Assembly (NCBI RefSeq): GCF_014205335.1
Contig: NZ_JACHNH010000001.1
Location: forward strand, 2,908,501 to 2,972,500
Reading direction: 5' to 3'
Source of the DNA: Amorphoplanes digitatis
GTDB lineage: Bacteria > Actinomycetota > Actinomycetes > Mycobacteriales > Micromonosporaceae
Length of the DNA stretch: 64,000 nucleotides
Shown here piece after piece: positions 26,661 to 35,955 of this stretch (positions are counted from its first letter, which is position 1; every line of letters starts with the position of its first letter). The notes under the pieces were generated by a model that had not been told where the DNA came from, made no database searches, and worked only from the letters and a program-made list of their open reading frames with translations. The position numbers and the translations under genes are program-made.

Positions 26661-27470
26661 TCAGGCCAGGAACTCCTCGATGAGGGCGTGGAAGGCGGCT
26701 GGGCTGTCGATCTCCACGTGGTGCCCGGCGGTCGGCAGCACCGCCACCACCGCCGACGGCAGGCCCGCGGCCAGGGTCCGCAGCCGCGCGCCGGTCAGCA
26801 GCGCACCGGGCACCGCCGGGTCGGCGCCGATCGCCAGGGTGTCCGCGCCGACCCGGGAGAGCAGCGCACCCCAGTCCACCTCGCCCTGCTCACCCTCGAC
26901 CATGGCCCGGAACACGCCGTCGTCGGTCTCGGCCAGCGCCCGCGCGATCATCCGCCGCCACTGACTCGTGCGGGCCGGCGTCGCCGCCAGCTCCCGGAGG
27001 ATCTCGTCGACCGGACGCCGGCGCAGCTCCCGGAACCGGGCCATGTCGGCGCGTACGGCCGGCCAGTCCTCGCTCAGCAGCACCGGCGGCTCGGCCGCGA
27101 CCAGCCGCCGGATCCGGGCCGGCTCGCACCGGTCCGCGGCCGCGTGCAGGGCGACTGCCGCGCCGAGGGAGTGGCCCAGCAAGTCGACGACGGAGCCCAG
27201 GCGGGGTAGCACGGCCCGGACGTCGGCCGCGTAGTCGGCGAACCGGTACCCGCCGTACGGGCGCTCGCTGCCGCCGTGTCCGCGCAGGTCCAGGCAGTAG
27301 ACGGTGCGGCCGGCCGACAGCCGCTCGGCGCTGGCGGCGAACGTGCGCCACGACTCCCAGATGCCGTGCAGGACCAGCAGCGGCGGCGGACCGGGCGGGC
27401 CCGCCCAGCGTGCGGCGTGCAGGCGCACGCCCGCACCGGGCAGGTCGAGGTGGTGCGGCTGACAAACCAT
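26661..27470 (-). CDS. Alpha/beta hydrolase
   Basis: A 269-residue hydrolase: VLHGIWESW (oxyanion turn), DLRGHGGSERP, nucleophile GHSLGAAV (Ser near residue 96), and AGHHVEID with the His near the end. It is divergent from NRPS-2. The SARP-type repeats at 27,477-27,506 place a -10 that would put the transcript start on or next to the ATG, and no ribosome site is visible, so the mRNA may be leaderless. Role in the pathway unclear; it could hydrolyse a shunt ester or protect the host. Confidence 0.8.
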   Translation of the reverse strand: MVCQPHHLDLPGAGVRLHAARWAGPPGPPPLLVLHGIWESWRTFAASAERLSAGRTVYCLDLRGHGGSERPYGGYRFADYAADVRAVLPRLGSVVDLLGHSLGAAVALHAAADRCEPARIRRLVAAEPPVLLSEDWPAVRADMARFRELRRRPVDEILRELAATPARTSQWRRMIARALAETDDGVFRAMVEGEQGEVDWGALLSRVGADTLAIGADPAVPGALLTGARLRTLAAGLPSAVVAVLPTAGHHVEIDSPAAFHALIEEFLA

Positions 27471-27476
27471 TCCGGG

Positions 27477-27506
27477 ATGCTGCGCCGCCGGGGTCCGCGG
27501 CCGGTT
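27477..27506 (-). promoter_or_regulatory. SARP-type promoter H (hydrolase), weaker
   Basis: On the minus strand AACCG (from 27,506) and GACCC (from 27,495) are 11 bp apart, followed after 8 bp by CAGCAT. One mismatch in the second unit and one in the -10 make it the weakest copy. It is back to back with promoter B, sharing the TTACGTAA centre. Confidence 0.55.
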
Positions 27507-27510
27507 ACGT

Positions 27511-27540
27511 AACCGGCGCCGAACCGCCGGTTCCTACCGT
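27511..27540 (+). promoter_or_regulatory. SARP-type promoter B (NRPS-2)
   Basis: AACCG at 27,511 and 27,522, then 8 bp, then TACCGT at 27,535. The GTG of NRPS-2 lies 41 bp downstream of the -10. Confidence 0.8.
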
Positions 27541-27580
27541 GTCCGGACCGAGCGCTGCGGCGTGCGAGAGAGGAGCTACC

Positions 27581-30500
27581 GTGACGTCTTCGCTGCCCAT
27601 CGGCAATGCGGTACCCAATGGATCCGGCACGGGTGTACCCGAGAGCACGGACCGGGTACGCCAGGCGTGGCTCGCCTATCTCGCCGGCGCACCGGTCACC
27701 GTCGAGCTGCCGCTCGACCATCTCCGCCCGCTGGAGCGCGACCACGTCGCCGCCCGGGTGCCGGTGCCGGTGCCGCCGGGCGTGCGGGCCGCGCTGGCCG
27801 ACCTCGACACCGACGAGTCGACCGGCTGGCTTGCCGCGTTCACCGCGCTGCTGGTCCGCTACACCGGCGACACCGAGCTGGTGGTCGGCGTGCCCGTCGG
27901 CGCCGCCCAGCTCGCGGTGGCCCGCCGCATCCTCGCCCCGCCCGGTGTGACGTTCCGGGACCTGCTGAGCCGGGTCGAGGCCGCCGAGGCGGCGGCCAAC
28001 CGGCTGGTCCCGCTGCCCCTGTCCGAGGCGGGCGAGCTGACCCGGCCGGACGAGATGCCCGGCACGGTGGCACCGTTCGCGATCGGATTCGTCCGCGACG
28101 ACGACCCCGGCGTGGCGGCCGGCTGGGCCGGCGCGGATCTCACGCTGGCCGTGGACGCCGAGGGCGCGCGCCTTTACTACGACGCCGGGCTGTTCGTCCA
28201 CCGCACCGCGGCCCGCCTCGCCGGGCACCTCGCCACCCTGCTGGCCGACCTGGTCGCGCACCCGGACCGGCCGGTGACGCGGGCCCGGCTGGTCGGCGCC
28301 GACGAGCGGCGCCGACTGCTCGTCGACTTCAACGACACCGAGGTCTCGTACGCCGACGAGCGGCCGTGGGCGGCGCGCATCGCCGACCTCGCCCGGCGCC
28401 GGCCGAACGCGCCGGCCGTCCGCGACCGCGGCTGCCGGCTCACCTTCGCCCAGCTCGACGCCGCCGCCAACCGGCTCGCGCACGAGCTCCGCGACCGCGG
28501 GCTGCCGGACGCCGGTCGGGTCGCCCTCTACCTCGACCGGTCCGCCGGCGCGGTGGTGGCCACCCTCGCGGCCCATCGGGCCGGTGCCGCCGTCGTGCTG
28601 TTCGATCCCGCGCAGCCGTCGGCCCGTACCGAGATGATGGCGGCCGAGACCGGCCCGGACGTCGTGGTGACCACCGCACCGCGGCTCGCGGACCTGCCGG
28701 ACGCGCTCGCCGCGCGGGGTGTCTGCCTGGACCGCGACGCCGCGGCCGTTGACGCCCGGCCGGCGACGCCGCCGGACGTCGCCGCGCCGGACGCCGACGA
28801 CATCAGCCAGATCGCGTACACCTCGGGCTCGACGCACGAGCCCAAGCCGGTGCTCCAGCGCCACCGCACCCTGGACAACCTGGCCGACTGGACCGCCCGG
28901 GCGTACGGGGTGAGCGCCGAGGACCGGGCCAGCTGGGTCTCCGCGCCCGGCTACGGCATCGGCATGCTCGAGTGGATGCCGTTCCTCGCCTGCGGCGCCG
29001 AGATCAACATCGCCGACGGCCGTACGGCGGCGACGGTGAACCGGCTCCGCGACTGGCTGGTCGCCCGGGGCGTCACCCACGCGCTGGTGCTCAACCACGT
29101 CGCGGAGCGCCTGGCCGGGATGTTCTGGCCGGAGCGCTCGGTGCTGCGGATCCTGGTCGCCGTCGGCGAGCCGATGCGGCACTGGCCCGCGCCGTCGCTG
29201 CCGTTCGAGGTGGTCGCCTGCTACGGCGCCACCGAGGTCGGCGCCGTGACCAGCAGCTTCGACCTGGCCGGCGGCGTGCGCTGCACGTCGCGGGCGGTGC
29301 CCGAGGACGACCGGGCCGCGCGCGTGCCCCCGGTCGGCCGGCCGATCGCCAACCTGCGGGTGTACCTGCTGGACCAGCACCGCAACCCGGTGCCGATCGG
29401 GGTGCCCGGCGAGCTGTACGTGGCCGGCGCCGGGCTGGCCGCCGGCTACCTGGACCGCCCGGAGCTGGCGGCCGAGGCCTTCGTGCCGAACCCGCTGCCG
29501 GAGGAGCCCGAGCCGGTGCTGTACCGCAGCGGCGACCTGGCCCGGTACCGCGCCGACGGCACCATCGAGGTCGTCGGCCGGGCGGACAGCGTGGTGCGGA
29601 TCCGCGGCCACCAGGTCGCGCTCCGCGACGTCGAGGCGGCCGTGGTCGCCGACGCCGCGGTCCGGGAGACCGCCGTGCTGGCGCACACCGACGACGACGG
29701 CGCGGTCCGGCTCGTCGCGTACGTGGTGCCGGCCGACGAGGCCGCGTTCTCCAGCCGGACCCTGCGGCAGAGCCTGGCCAACCAGCTACCGTCGCACCTG
29801 CTGCCCAGCGCCGTGGTCCGGCTGCCCGGCCTGCCCTGGCTGCCCAACGGCAAGCTGGACCGCCGGGCCCTGCCGGCGCCGCCGGCGCCGGTGACCGGCG
29901 TGCCGCACGTGGGGCCCCGCACCCCGGTCGAGCGGGAGCTGGCCGACCTGTGTGTCGAGGTGCTCGGCGTGGAGCGGATCGGCGTCGACGACGACCTGAC
30001 CGGCGCGGCCGTGCCCGGGCGCCTGCGGGACGCGCTGCGCGCCCTGGTCGCCAGCCGGTACGACCTGGAGCTCGACGACGCCCGGATCACCTCGATCGGC
30101 CGCGTCGCGGCGCTTGTGGACGCGGCCCGCGACGGCGACTCCTTCGGCGCGCTGCCCCCGGTCGAGCACCACCCGGAGGCGCGGTTCGAGCCGTTCCCGC
30201 TGACCGACACCCAGCAGGCGTACTGGATCGGCCGCAGCGACGCGGTCGAGCTGGGCAGCGTGGGCTGCCACGGCTACTGGGAGTGGGAGAGCTCGGGCCT
30301 GGACGTGGACCGGTTCCGGGCCGCCTGGTCAAGGGTGCTGGACCGGCACGACATGCTGCGGGCGGTCATCAACCCGGACGGCACCCAGCGAATCCTGGCC
30401 GACCTGCCGGAGTACGAGATTCCGGTCCTCGATCTGCGCGACAACGACGCGGTCGAGGACGAGGCGGCGAAGCTGCGCGAGCACCTGTCGCACCATGTGA

Positions 30501-33358
30501 CGCCGGCCGACACGTGGCCGTTGTGGGATGTCCGGCTGACCCTGCTGCCCGGCGGCCGGACCCGGATTCATCTGAGCCTCGATCTGCTGATCATCGACGC
30601 CTGGAGCTACTTCCAGATCCTGGTGCCCGACCTGGTCACGTTCTACGAGGACCCGCAGGCCCGGCCGGCGCCGCTCGAACTGTCCTTCCGGGACTACGTG
30701 CTGGCCGCCGACGTCGCCCTCGAACAGTCGCAGGAATACCAGCGGTCCCGCCGGTACTGGCTGGAGCGGCTCGACGAGGGGCTGCCGAGCGCGCCGGAGC
30801 TGCCCCGCGCACCCGGCGCGGCGGACCTCGGCGAGGTGCGGTTCACCCGCCGGGAGCACCGCCTGGACCCGGCGGACTGGGGCCGGCTCAAGGAGCGGGC
30901 GCAGGGCGCCGGCGCCACGCCGTCGGGTGTGGTGGTCGCCGCGTTCGCCGAGGTGTTGCGGGCGTGGAGCGGCAACGACCGGTTCACGGTGAACTTCCCG
31001 CTGTTCAACCGGCTGCCGCTGCATGACGACGTGGACGCGCTGATCGGTGACTTCACCACGACCTCGCTGCTCGCGGTGGACAAGGTCGACGGCACGTTCG
31101 CCGACCGGGCCCGCTCCATCCAGCAGCGGCTGTTCGAGGACCTGGAGCACCGCCACTTCGGCGGGGTGCGGGTGATGCGCGAGCTGGCCCGGCGCGGCGG
31201 CGGGCACGGCGGTGCCGCGTTCCCGGTGGTCGTGACCAGCCTGCTGGGGCAGCCACCGCGACGGTTCACCACCGCGCTGGGCGAGGCCATCCACACCAGC
31301 ACACAGACGCCGCAGGTGACGCTGGACTTCCAGGTCTCCGAGGTGGACGGCGCGCTGCACTTCAGCTGGGACAGCATCGACGGAGTGTTCCCGGCCGGGA
31401 TGCTCGCCGACATGTTCGACGCGTACCGGAACCTGCTCGACACCCTGGTCACGGACGCGGCGAGCTGGCGCAGCGAGCGTTTCCCGCTCGTGCCGAGCGC
31501 GCAGCTTCAGGTTCGTGAGGAGGTCAACCGCACCGACGCGCGGCTGCCGGAGCTGTTGCTGCACACGCCGGTCGCGGAACACGCCGCGGCGCGGCCGGAC
31601 GCGCTCGCGGTGGTCAGCGGCGACGTCCGGCTGACCTACCGGGAGCTGGACCGGCGGGTCAACCAGGTCGGCCGGCGGCTGCGCGCCGACGGCGCCCGAC
31701 CGGACTCCCTGGTGGCGATCGTGCTGGAGAAGGGCTGGGAACAGATCGTCGCCGCACACGGCATCCTGGCCGCCGGCGCCGCCTATCTGCCCATCGCCGC
31801 CGACGTGCCACCCGAACGCCTGCGCTACCTGCTCGAACACGGCCAGGTCGGCACCGTACTGACCAGCGCGTCGCTGGACGCCACCCTGGAATGGCCCGGC
31901 GCGGTGCGCAGGCTGATGGTCGACGGTGACTTCGACGACGTCGACCCGGCGCCTCTCGCGCCGGCGCAGGAGGTCAGCGACCTGGCGTACGTCATCTACA
32001 CGTCCGGCTCGACCGGCCGCCCGAAGGGCGTGATGGTCGACCACCGGGGTGCGGCGAACACCATCCTGGACATGAACCGCCGCCTGGGCATCGGCCACGG
32101 CGACTCCTGCCTGGCCGTCTCGGGCCTGCACTTCGACCTGTCCGTCTACGACACGTTCGGCATGATCGCCGCCGGCGGGACGGTGGTGATACCGCCGAGC
32201 ACGGCCAACCCGGAGCCGGCGCTGTGGGCCGGGCTGATCCGCGCCGAGGGCGTCACGTTCTGGAACTCGGTGCCGGCGCTGCTGGAGATGCTCGTCGCGC
32301 ACGGCGAGCCGCTGACCTCGCTGCGCGCGGTCGTGCTGGCCGGTGACTGGATCCCGGTGACCCTGCCGAACCGGCTCCGGGCGCTGGCGCCCGGCGTCGC
32401 GGTGATCGGCTCCGGCGGTCCCACGGAGAGCTGCGTCTGGTCGGTGGTGTATCCGATCGGCGAGGTGGACCCGGCCTGGCAGAGCATCCCGTACGGGCGG
32501 CCGATGACCAACCAGCGCTACCACGTCCTGGACGCCCGGCGCGAGCACCGGCCGGTGTGGGTGCCCGGTGAGATCTACATCGAGAGCCCGGTCGGGCTGG
32601 CCCGCGGCTACTGGCGCGACGAGGAACGCACCGCCGCCCAGTTCGTCCGCAACCCGGAGACCGGCGTGCGGATGTACGCCTCCGGCGACCTGGGCCGCTA
32701 CCTGCCCGACGGCACCATCGAGATCCTGGGCCGCACCGACTTCCAGGTGAAGATCCAGGGCCACCGCATCGAGCTCGGGGAGATCGAGGCGGTCCTGGCC
32801 GAGCATCCCTCGGTGGACCGGGCGGTGGCAGTGGCCACCGATCAGGCCCGCAGGCTTGTCGCCTACGTGACCGGCGCCGAACCCTCCCCGGACGACCTGA
32901 CCGCGTTCCTGGCCGAGCGGCTACCGCGCTACATGGTGCCGGGCTCGATCGGCGTCCTCGACGAGTTGCCGCTGACCGGCAACGGCAAGATCGACCGGCT
33001 CGCCCTGGCCGCGCTTGCCGGTGGGCGCGACGACAGCCGCGACTACGTGGCGCCGGAGGGGCCGGTGCAGGAGCTGATCGCCGCGATGTGGGCCGAGCTG
33101 ATCGGGCTGGACCGGGTCGGCGGGCGCGACAACTTCTTCGAGCTGGGCGGCAACTCGGTAATCGCGACCCAGCTGGTGTCCCGGGTGCGGGAGATGTTCG
33201 GCGTCGACCTGCCGCTGAGGGCGATCTTCACCGGACCGACGGTCGCCGAGGTCGCCGCGGCACTTGTCGCCGACCCGGCCCGGGCCGCGACGGTCAGCGC
33301 CGTCGCCGACTACCTCGCCGGCCTCGACGACAACGACATTTCCGCGCTGCTGGAGTGA
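27581..33358 (+). CDS. NRPS-2: partial C-A-dead T-Cy-A-T
   Basis: A 1925-residue synthetase. Residues about 10-250 are only the C-terminal lobe of a condensation domain, without HHxxxDG. A1 (265-770) has an odd A3 (SGSTHEPKPV) and Gly (YGIGMLEW) where alpha-amino-acid domains have Asp. The next carrier (about 780-865) lacks the GGxS serine (DDDLTGAAVPGRL), so it cannot take phosphopantetheine. Heterocyclisation domain (875-1300): FPLTDTQQAYWIGR and DLLIIDAWS, with the D-x4-D pair at 1001/1006. A2 (1310-1830): YTSGSTGRPKG, FDLSVYD, code about D-L-Y-N-V-A-S-V-W-K, near the Cys/Ser pattern. Carrier Ser in LGGNS at about 1859. GTG follows AGGAG. Confidence 0.9.
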   Translation: MTSSLPIGNAVPNGSGTGVPESTDRVRQAWLAYLAGAPVTVELPLDHLRPLERDHVAARVPVPVPPGVRAALADLDTDESTGWLAAFTALLVRYTGDTELVVGVPVGAAQLAVARRILAPPGVTFRDLLSRVEAAEAAANRLVPLPLSEAGELTRPDEMPGTVAPFAIGFVRDDDPGVAAGWAGADLTLAVDAEGARLYYDAGLFVHRTAARLAGHLATLLADLVAHPDRPVTRARLVGADERRRLLVDFNDTEVSYADERPWAARIADLARRRPNAPAVRDRGCRLTFAQLDAAANRLAHELRDRGLPDAGRVALYLDRSAGAVVATLAAHRAGAAVVLFDPAQPSARTEMMAAETGPDVVVTTAPRLADLPDALAARGVCLDRDAAAVDARPATPPDVAAPDADDISQIAYTSGSTHEPKPVLQRHRTLDNLADWTARAYGVSAEDRASWVSAPGYGIGMLEWMPFLACGAEINIADGRTAATVNRLRDWLVARGVTHALVLNHVAERLAGMFWPERSVLRILVAVGEPMRHWPAPSLPFEVVACYGATEVGAVTSSFDLAGGVRCTSRAVPEDDRAARVPPVGRPIANLRVYLLDQHRNPVPIGVPGELYVAGAGLAAGYLDRPELAAEAFVPNPLPEEPEPVLYRSGDLARYRADGTIEVVGRADSVVRIRGHQVALRDVEAAVVADAAVRETAVLAHTDDDGAVRLVAYVVPADEAAFSSRTLRQSLANQLPSHLLPSAVVRLPGLPWLPNGKLDRRALPAPPAPVTGVPHVGPRTPVERELADLCVEVLGVERIGVDDDLTGAAVPGRLRDALRALVASRYDLELDDARITSIGRVAALVDAARDGDSFGALPPVEHHPEARFEPFPLTDTQQAYWIGRSDAVELGSVGCHGYWEWESSGLDVDRFRAAWSRVLDRHDMLRAVINPDGTQRILADLPEYEIPVLDLRDNDAVEDEAAKLREHLSHHVTPADTWPLWDVRLTLLPGGRTRIHLSLDLLIIDAWSYFQILVPDLVTFYEDPQARPAPLELSFRDYVLAADVALEQSQEYQRSRRYWLERLDEGLPSAPELPRAPGAADLGEVRFTRREHRLDPADWGRLKERAQGAGATPSGVVVAAFAEVLRAWSGNDRFTVNFPLFNRLPLHDDVDALIGDFTTTSLLAVDKVDGTFADRARSIQQRLFEDLEHRHFGGVRVMRELARRGGGHGGAAFPVVVTSLLGQPPRRFTTALGEAIHTSTQTPQVTLDFQVSEVDGALHFSWDSIDGVFPAGMLADMFDAYRNLLDTLVTDAASWRSERFPLVPSAQLQVREEVNRTDARLPELLLHTPVAEHAAARPDALAVVSGDVRLTYRELDRRVNQVGRRLRADGARPDSLVAIVLEKGWEQIVAAHGILAAGAAYLPIAADVPPERLRYLLEHGQVGTVLTSASLDATLEWPGAVRRLMVDGDFDDVDPAPLAPAQEVSDLAYVIYTSGSTGRPKGVMVDHRGAANTILDMNRRLGIGHGDSCLAVSGLHFDLSVYDTFGMIAAGGTVVIPPSTANPEPALWAGLIRAEGVTFWNSVPALLEMLVAHGEPLTSLRAVVLAGDWIPVTLPNRLRALAPGVAVIGSGGPTESCVWSVVYPIGEVDPAWQSIPYGRPMTNQRYHVLDARREHRPVWVPGEIYIESPVGLARGYWRDEERTAAQFVRNPETGVRMYASGDLGRYLPDGTIEILGRTDFQVKIQGHRIELGEIEAVLAEHPSVDRAVAVATDQARRLVAYVTGAEPSPDDLTAFLAERLPRYMVPGSIGVLDELPLTGNGKIDRLALAALAGGRDDSRDYVAPEGPVQELIAAMWAELIGLDRVGGRDNFFELGGNSVIATQLVSRVREMFGVDLPLRAIFTGPTVAEVAAALVADPARAATVSAVADYLAGLDDNDISALLE

Positions 33359-33367
33359 GGGAGACCC

Positions 33368-34246
33368 ATGCCGATCATCGGAATCGATCACGTCATGCTC
33401 GCCACGGGCGACCTCGACGCCGCCCGTGACGCGTTCCAGGCCTGCCTCGGCCGCCCGGTCCGGCCCGGCAGCCGCCACCCCGGCTGGGGCACGGCCAACG
33501 CCGTGCTGCGGTTCGCGGACACCTACCTGGAGCTGATCACGGTCTTCGACCGGGAGGCGGCCCGGTCCCGCCCGGCCGGTCGGCGGCTGGCCGACGTGAT
33601 CGACGCCGGCGGCGGCTGGGCGGCGCCGGTGCTGGCCGCCGCCGACCTCGACGGCACCTGCCGCGCCCTGCGCGGGCGGGGCATCGAGCTCGCGGCGCCG
33701 ATCGACGGCGAGTCGGTGCGCCCGGACGGACGCCGCCGGCGCTGGCGGATCGGCGCGCACGGCGAGGAGTTCCGCACCGGCCGCCTGCCGTCGATGATCG
33801 AGTACCTGGATCCCTGGCCGGAGGACGACCCGGATCCGGCCGAGCTGACCCGCAACGGCATCCGGGGCCTGGCCGGCGTCGAGATCGCGGTGGCGGACCT
33901 GCCGGCCCGGACCGCCGAGTACGCCGCCCTGCTCGACACGCCGCCGCTGACCGGGGACCGCAGCGCCAGCTGGACGCTGCCCGACGGCCGCCGCCTGCGC
34001 CTGGTCACGCCCGGCCGGTGCGGCGACCCGGTCGACGTCCACCTGGGACGGCTGGGCCCGGGGCTGTTCCAGGTCGACCTCGCCGTCGAGGAGCCCGAGC
34101 GCTGGCGGCCCGCGCTGGCCGCCTGCGGGCTGCCGTCGGCCGGCGACGACCTCGTTCTCGACCCGGCCCGCGCGGCCGGTGCCCGGCTGCGCCTGGTCGA
34201 CGCGGCCCGTCCGACAGCCCACGCAGCAGGAGGTGCCCGATCGTGA
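33368..34246 (+). CDS. Glyoxalase-like (VOC) domain protein
   Basis: A 292-residue protein with the GIDHVMLATGDLDAARDAF opening of vicinal-oxygen-chelate domains and the layout of the Glyoxalase_3 family. A second weaker half follows (LAGVEIAVADLPARTAEYAALL). Metal ligands are not certain by eye. It lies 9 bp after NRPS-2 and overlaps the exporter start, so it belongs to that operon. Such proteins may bind, sequester or rearrange the product; no reaction can be assigned. Confidence 0.7.
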   Translation: MPIIGIDHVMLATGDLDAARDAFQACLGRPVRPGSRHPGWGTANAVLRFADTYLELITVFDREAARSRPAGRRLADVIDAGGGWAAPVLAAADLDGTCRALRGRGIELAAPIDGESVRPDGRRRRWRIGAHGEEFRTGRLPSMIEYLDPWPEDDPDPAELTRNGIRGLAGVEIAVADLPARTAEYAALLDTPPLTGDRSASWTLPDGRRLRLVTPGRCGDPVDVHLGRLGPGLFQVDLAVEEPERWRPALAACGLPSAGDDLVLDPARAAGARLRLVDAARPTAHAAGGARS

Positions 34247-35583
34247 CCACGTACACCGCGCCGACCGCCAGCACGCCACGGTCCCGGTTCCGGACCGTCG
34301 CCACCACCGTGGCCGGCAACTTCATCGAGTACTTCGACTGGCTCATCTTCGGCCTGTACGCGCCGATCCTGGCCCAGCACTTCTTCCCCGGTGGCAGCCC
34401 GCTGACCGCCGTGCTCGGCGTGTTCTCGGCGTACGCCGCCGGCATGTTCTTCCGGCCGCTCGGCGGCATCCTGGCCGGCCGGCTCGCCGACCGCCGGGGC
34501 CGGCGGGTGGCGCTGCTGCTGTCGATCACCCTGATGGGCGGCGGCAGCCTGGTCATCGGGCTGCTGCCGGCGTACGCGAGCATCGGCGTCGCGGCGCCGA
34601 TCCTGCTGTTCCTGGCCCGCGCCGCGCAGGGCCTTTCCGCGGGCGGCGAGTGGCCGGCCGCCGTGTCGTACCTGATGGAGCTGGCGCCGCGCAGCCGGCG
34701 CTGCCTGTACGGCAGCTACTTCGCGGTCAGCTCGGCCGCCGGCGGGCTGGCGGCCGCCATGCTGGGGCTCGGCCTCGGCGCGTTCTTCGGCGCGGGCGCC
34801 ATGGCGCAGTGGGCGTGGCGGGTCCCGTTCCTGGTCGGCGCGGCCCTGTCCGGCGTCCTGCTGCTGTTGCGCCGGCAGCTCGCCGAGAGCGAGCCGTTCG
34901 CCCGGGCCCGCCGCACCCGTCCCCGCGCCGGCCTGCGCCGGCTGCTGCGCGAGCACCCCCGGGCGGTCGGGGTCGCCGCGCTGTTCGTGGCCGGCCTGAC
35001 GATCAACACCACCACCTGGACGACGGTGGCGCCGGCGCTGGCACAGACCCGGCTGCACGCCGACCCGGCGGTGGTCTACGCGGCGGTCAGCGCGTCGATC
35101 GCGCTGGCGATGCTGGTACAGATCCCGTTCGGGCTGCTCGCCGACCGGATCGGGGTGCTGCCGATGCTCACGGCGAGCCTGCTCGGCTTCGCGGTGGCCG
35201 GGCCGTTCGCGCTGGCCGCGATGGCGCCGAGCCTCGGGCGCCTGGTGCTGTGCATGGGCACCGGGCTGGTGCTGATGGCGTGCCTGACCTCCGTCATGCC
35301 CAAGCTGATGGCCGCGCTCTTCCCGGTCGAGCTGCGGGCCAGCGGCCTCGGCCTGCCGCACGGAATCGCCAACTCGCTGGCGGGTGGCCTGACCCCGTTC
35401 ATCGCCACCTACCTCGCCGGGCACGGCCGTTTCGGCTGGTACCTGGGGCTGCTCGTGGTCGCGGCCGCGCTGGCGTGGGTGGCGGGCTGGATCGCGGTGC
35501 GCAGAATGTCCGATGAATCCGCCGACCCGGTCGCCGACCCCGCACCGCGGGGCGAACTGGTCGCGGCGGCGCGCGACGCCTGA
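34243..35583 (+). CDS. MFS transporter, metabolite:H+ symporter type
   Basis: A 446-residue, twelve-helix protein. GNFIEYFDWLIFGLYAP, LADRRGRRVALLLS and GLSAGGEWPAA are signatures of the MHS subfamily (shikimate, ProP, alpha-ketoglutarate carriers). GTG overlaps the VOC stop, with CAGGAGG ahead. As the last gene of the NRPS-2 operon it may export the product or import a precursor acid. A strong hairpin follows. Confidence 0.85.
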   Translation: MTTYTAPTASTPRSRFRTVATTVAGNFIEYFDWLIFGLYAPILAQHFFPGGSPLTAVLGVFSAYAAGMFFRPLGGILAGRLADRRGRRVALLLSITLMGGGSLVIGLLPAYASIGVAAPILLFLARAAQGLSAGGEWPAAVSYLMELAPRSRRCLYGSYFAVSSAAGGLAAAMLGLGLGAFFGAGAMAQWAWRVPFLVGAALSGVLLLLRRQLAESEPFARARRTRPRAGLRRLLREHPRAVGVAALFVAGLTINTTTWTTVAPALAQTRLHADPAVVYAAVSASIALAMLVQIPFGLLADRIGVLPMLTASLLGFAVAGPFALAAMAPSLGRLVLCMGTGLVLMACLTSVMPKLMAALFPVELRASGLGLPHGIANSLAGGLTPFIATYLAGHGRFGWYLGLLVVAAALAWVAGWIAVRRMSDESADPVADPAPRGELVAAARDA

Positions 35584-35654
35584 GCACCCGACGCGTTCGC
35601 GTCCGACGCCTTCGCGTCCGACGCCTTCGCACCCGACGCCTTCGCGCTCGCCCG
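35581..35654. repeat. 15-bp tandem repeat after the MFS stop codon
   Basis: About 4.7 copies of a 15-bp unit close to TTCGCGTCCGACGCC begin at the MFS stop and run into the terminator hairpin. Two copies are identical and the others differ at one to three positions. No frame through it looks like a gene. Confidence 0.75.
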
Positions 35655-35697
35655 AAAGGGCCGCCGGTCGACCGAGATGGTCCCGGCGGCCCTTTCG
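35653..35697. terminator. Strong hairpin terminator after NRPS-2 operon
   Basis: CGAAAGGGCCGCCGG and its exact complement form a 15-bp stem with a 15-nt loop. There is no U-run, as is usual in high-GC actinobacteria. It closes the NRPS-2/VOC/MFS transcript and marks the border with the unrelated block to the right. Confidence 0.8.
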
Positions 35698-35867
35698 CGA
35701 GCCGTACCTAGCCGCGGTGAACCACCGCGATCCTCCCGCACGCCCGGCTCGGCGGCACCTGGCCCTGCGGCAGGCTCACGGGCTTACCGGCGCCTGAGCG
35801 CGACACGCCCGTGACTTTCGGTGCTTCGGGCACTGGCGCTGCGACGCCGAACGCCCTAACCTCACCG

Positions 35868-35879
35868 TACTCGCGAGTA
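35868..35879. promoter_or_regulatory. Palindrome in the transhydrogenase promoter region
   Basis: TACTCGCGAGTA is a perfect 12-bp palindrome 77 bp before pntA. The rest of the 35,698-35,955 interval holds no gene that I can support. The palindrome looks like a TetR-family operator; its regulator is not identified. Confidence 0.45.
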
Positions 35880-35955
35880 ACAAATTTCGGTGCGCATTGA
35901 ACTACCGGGGCGCGTTTCCCGTTGTCATGGTCAACTTCAACCGGGGAGTCAACAC

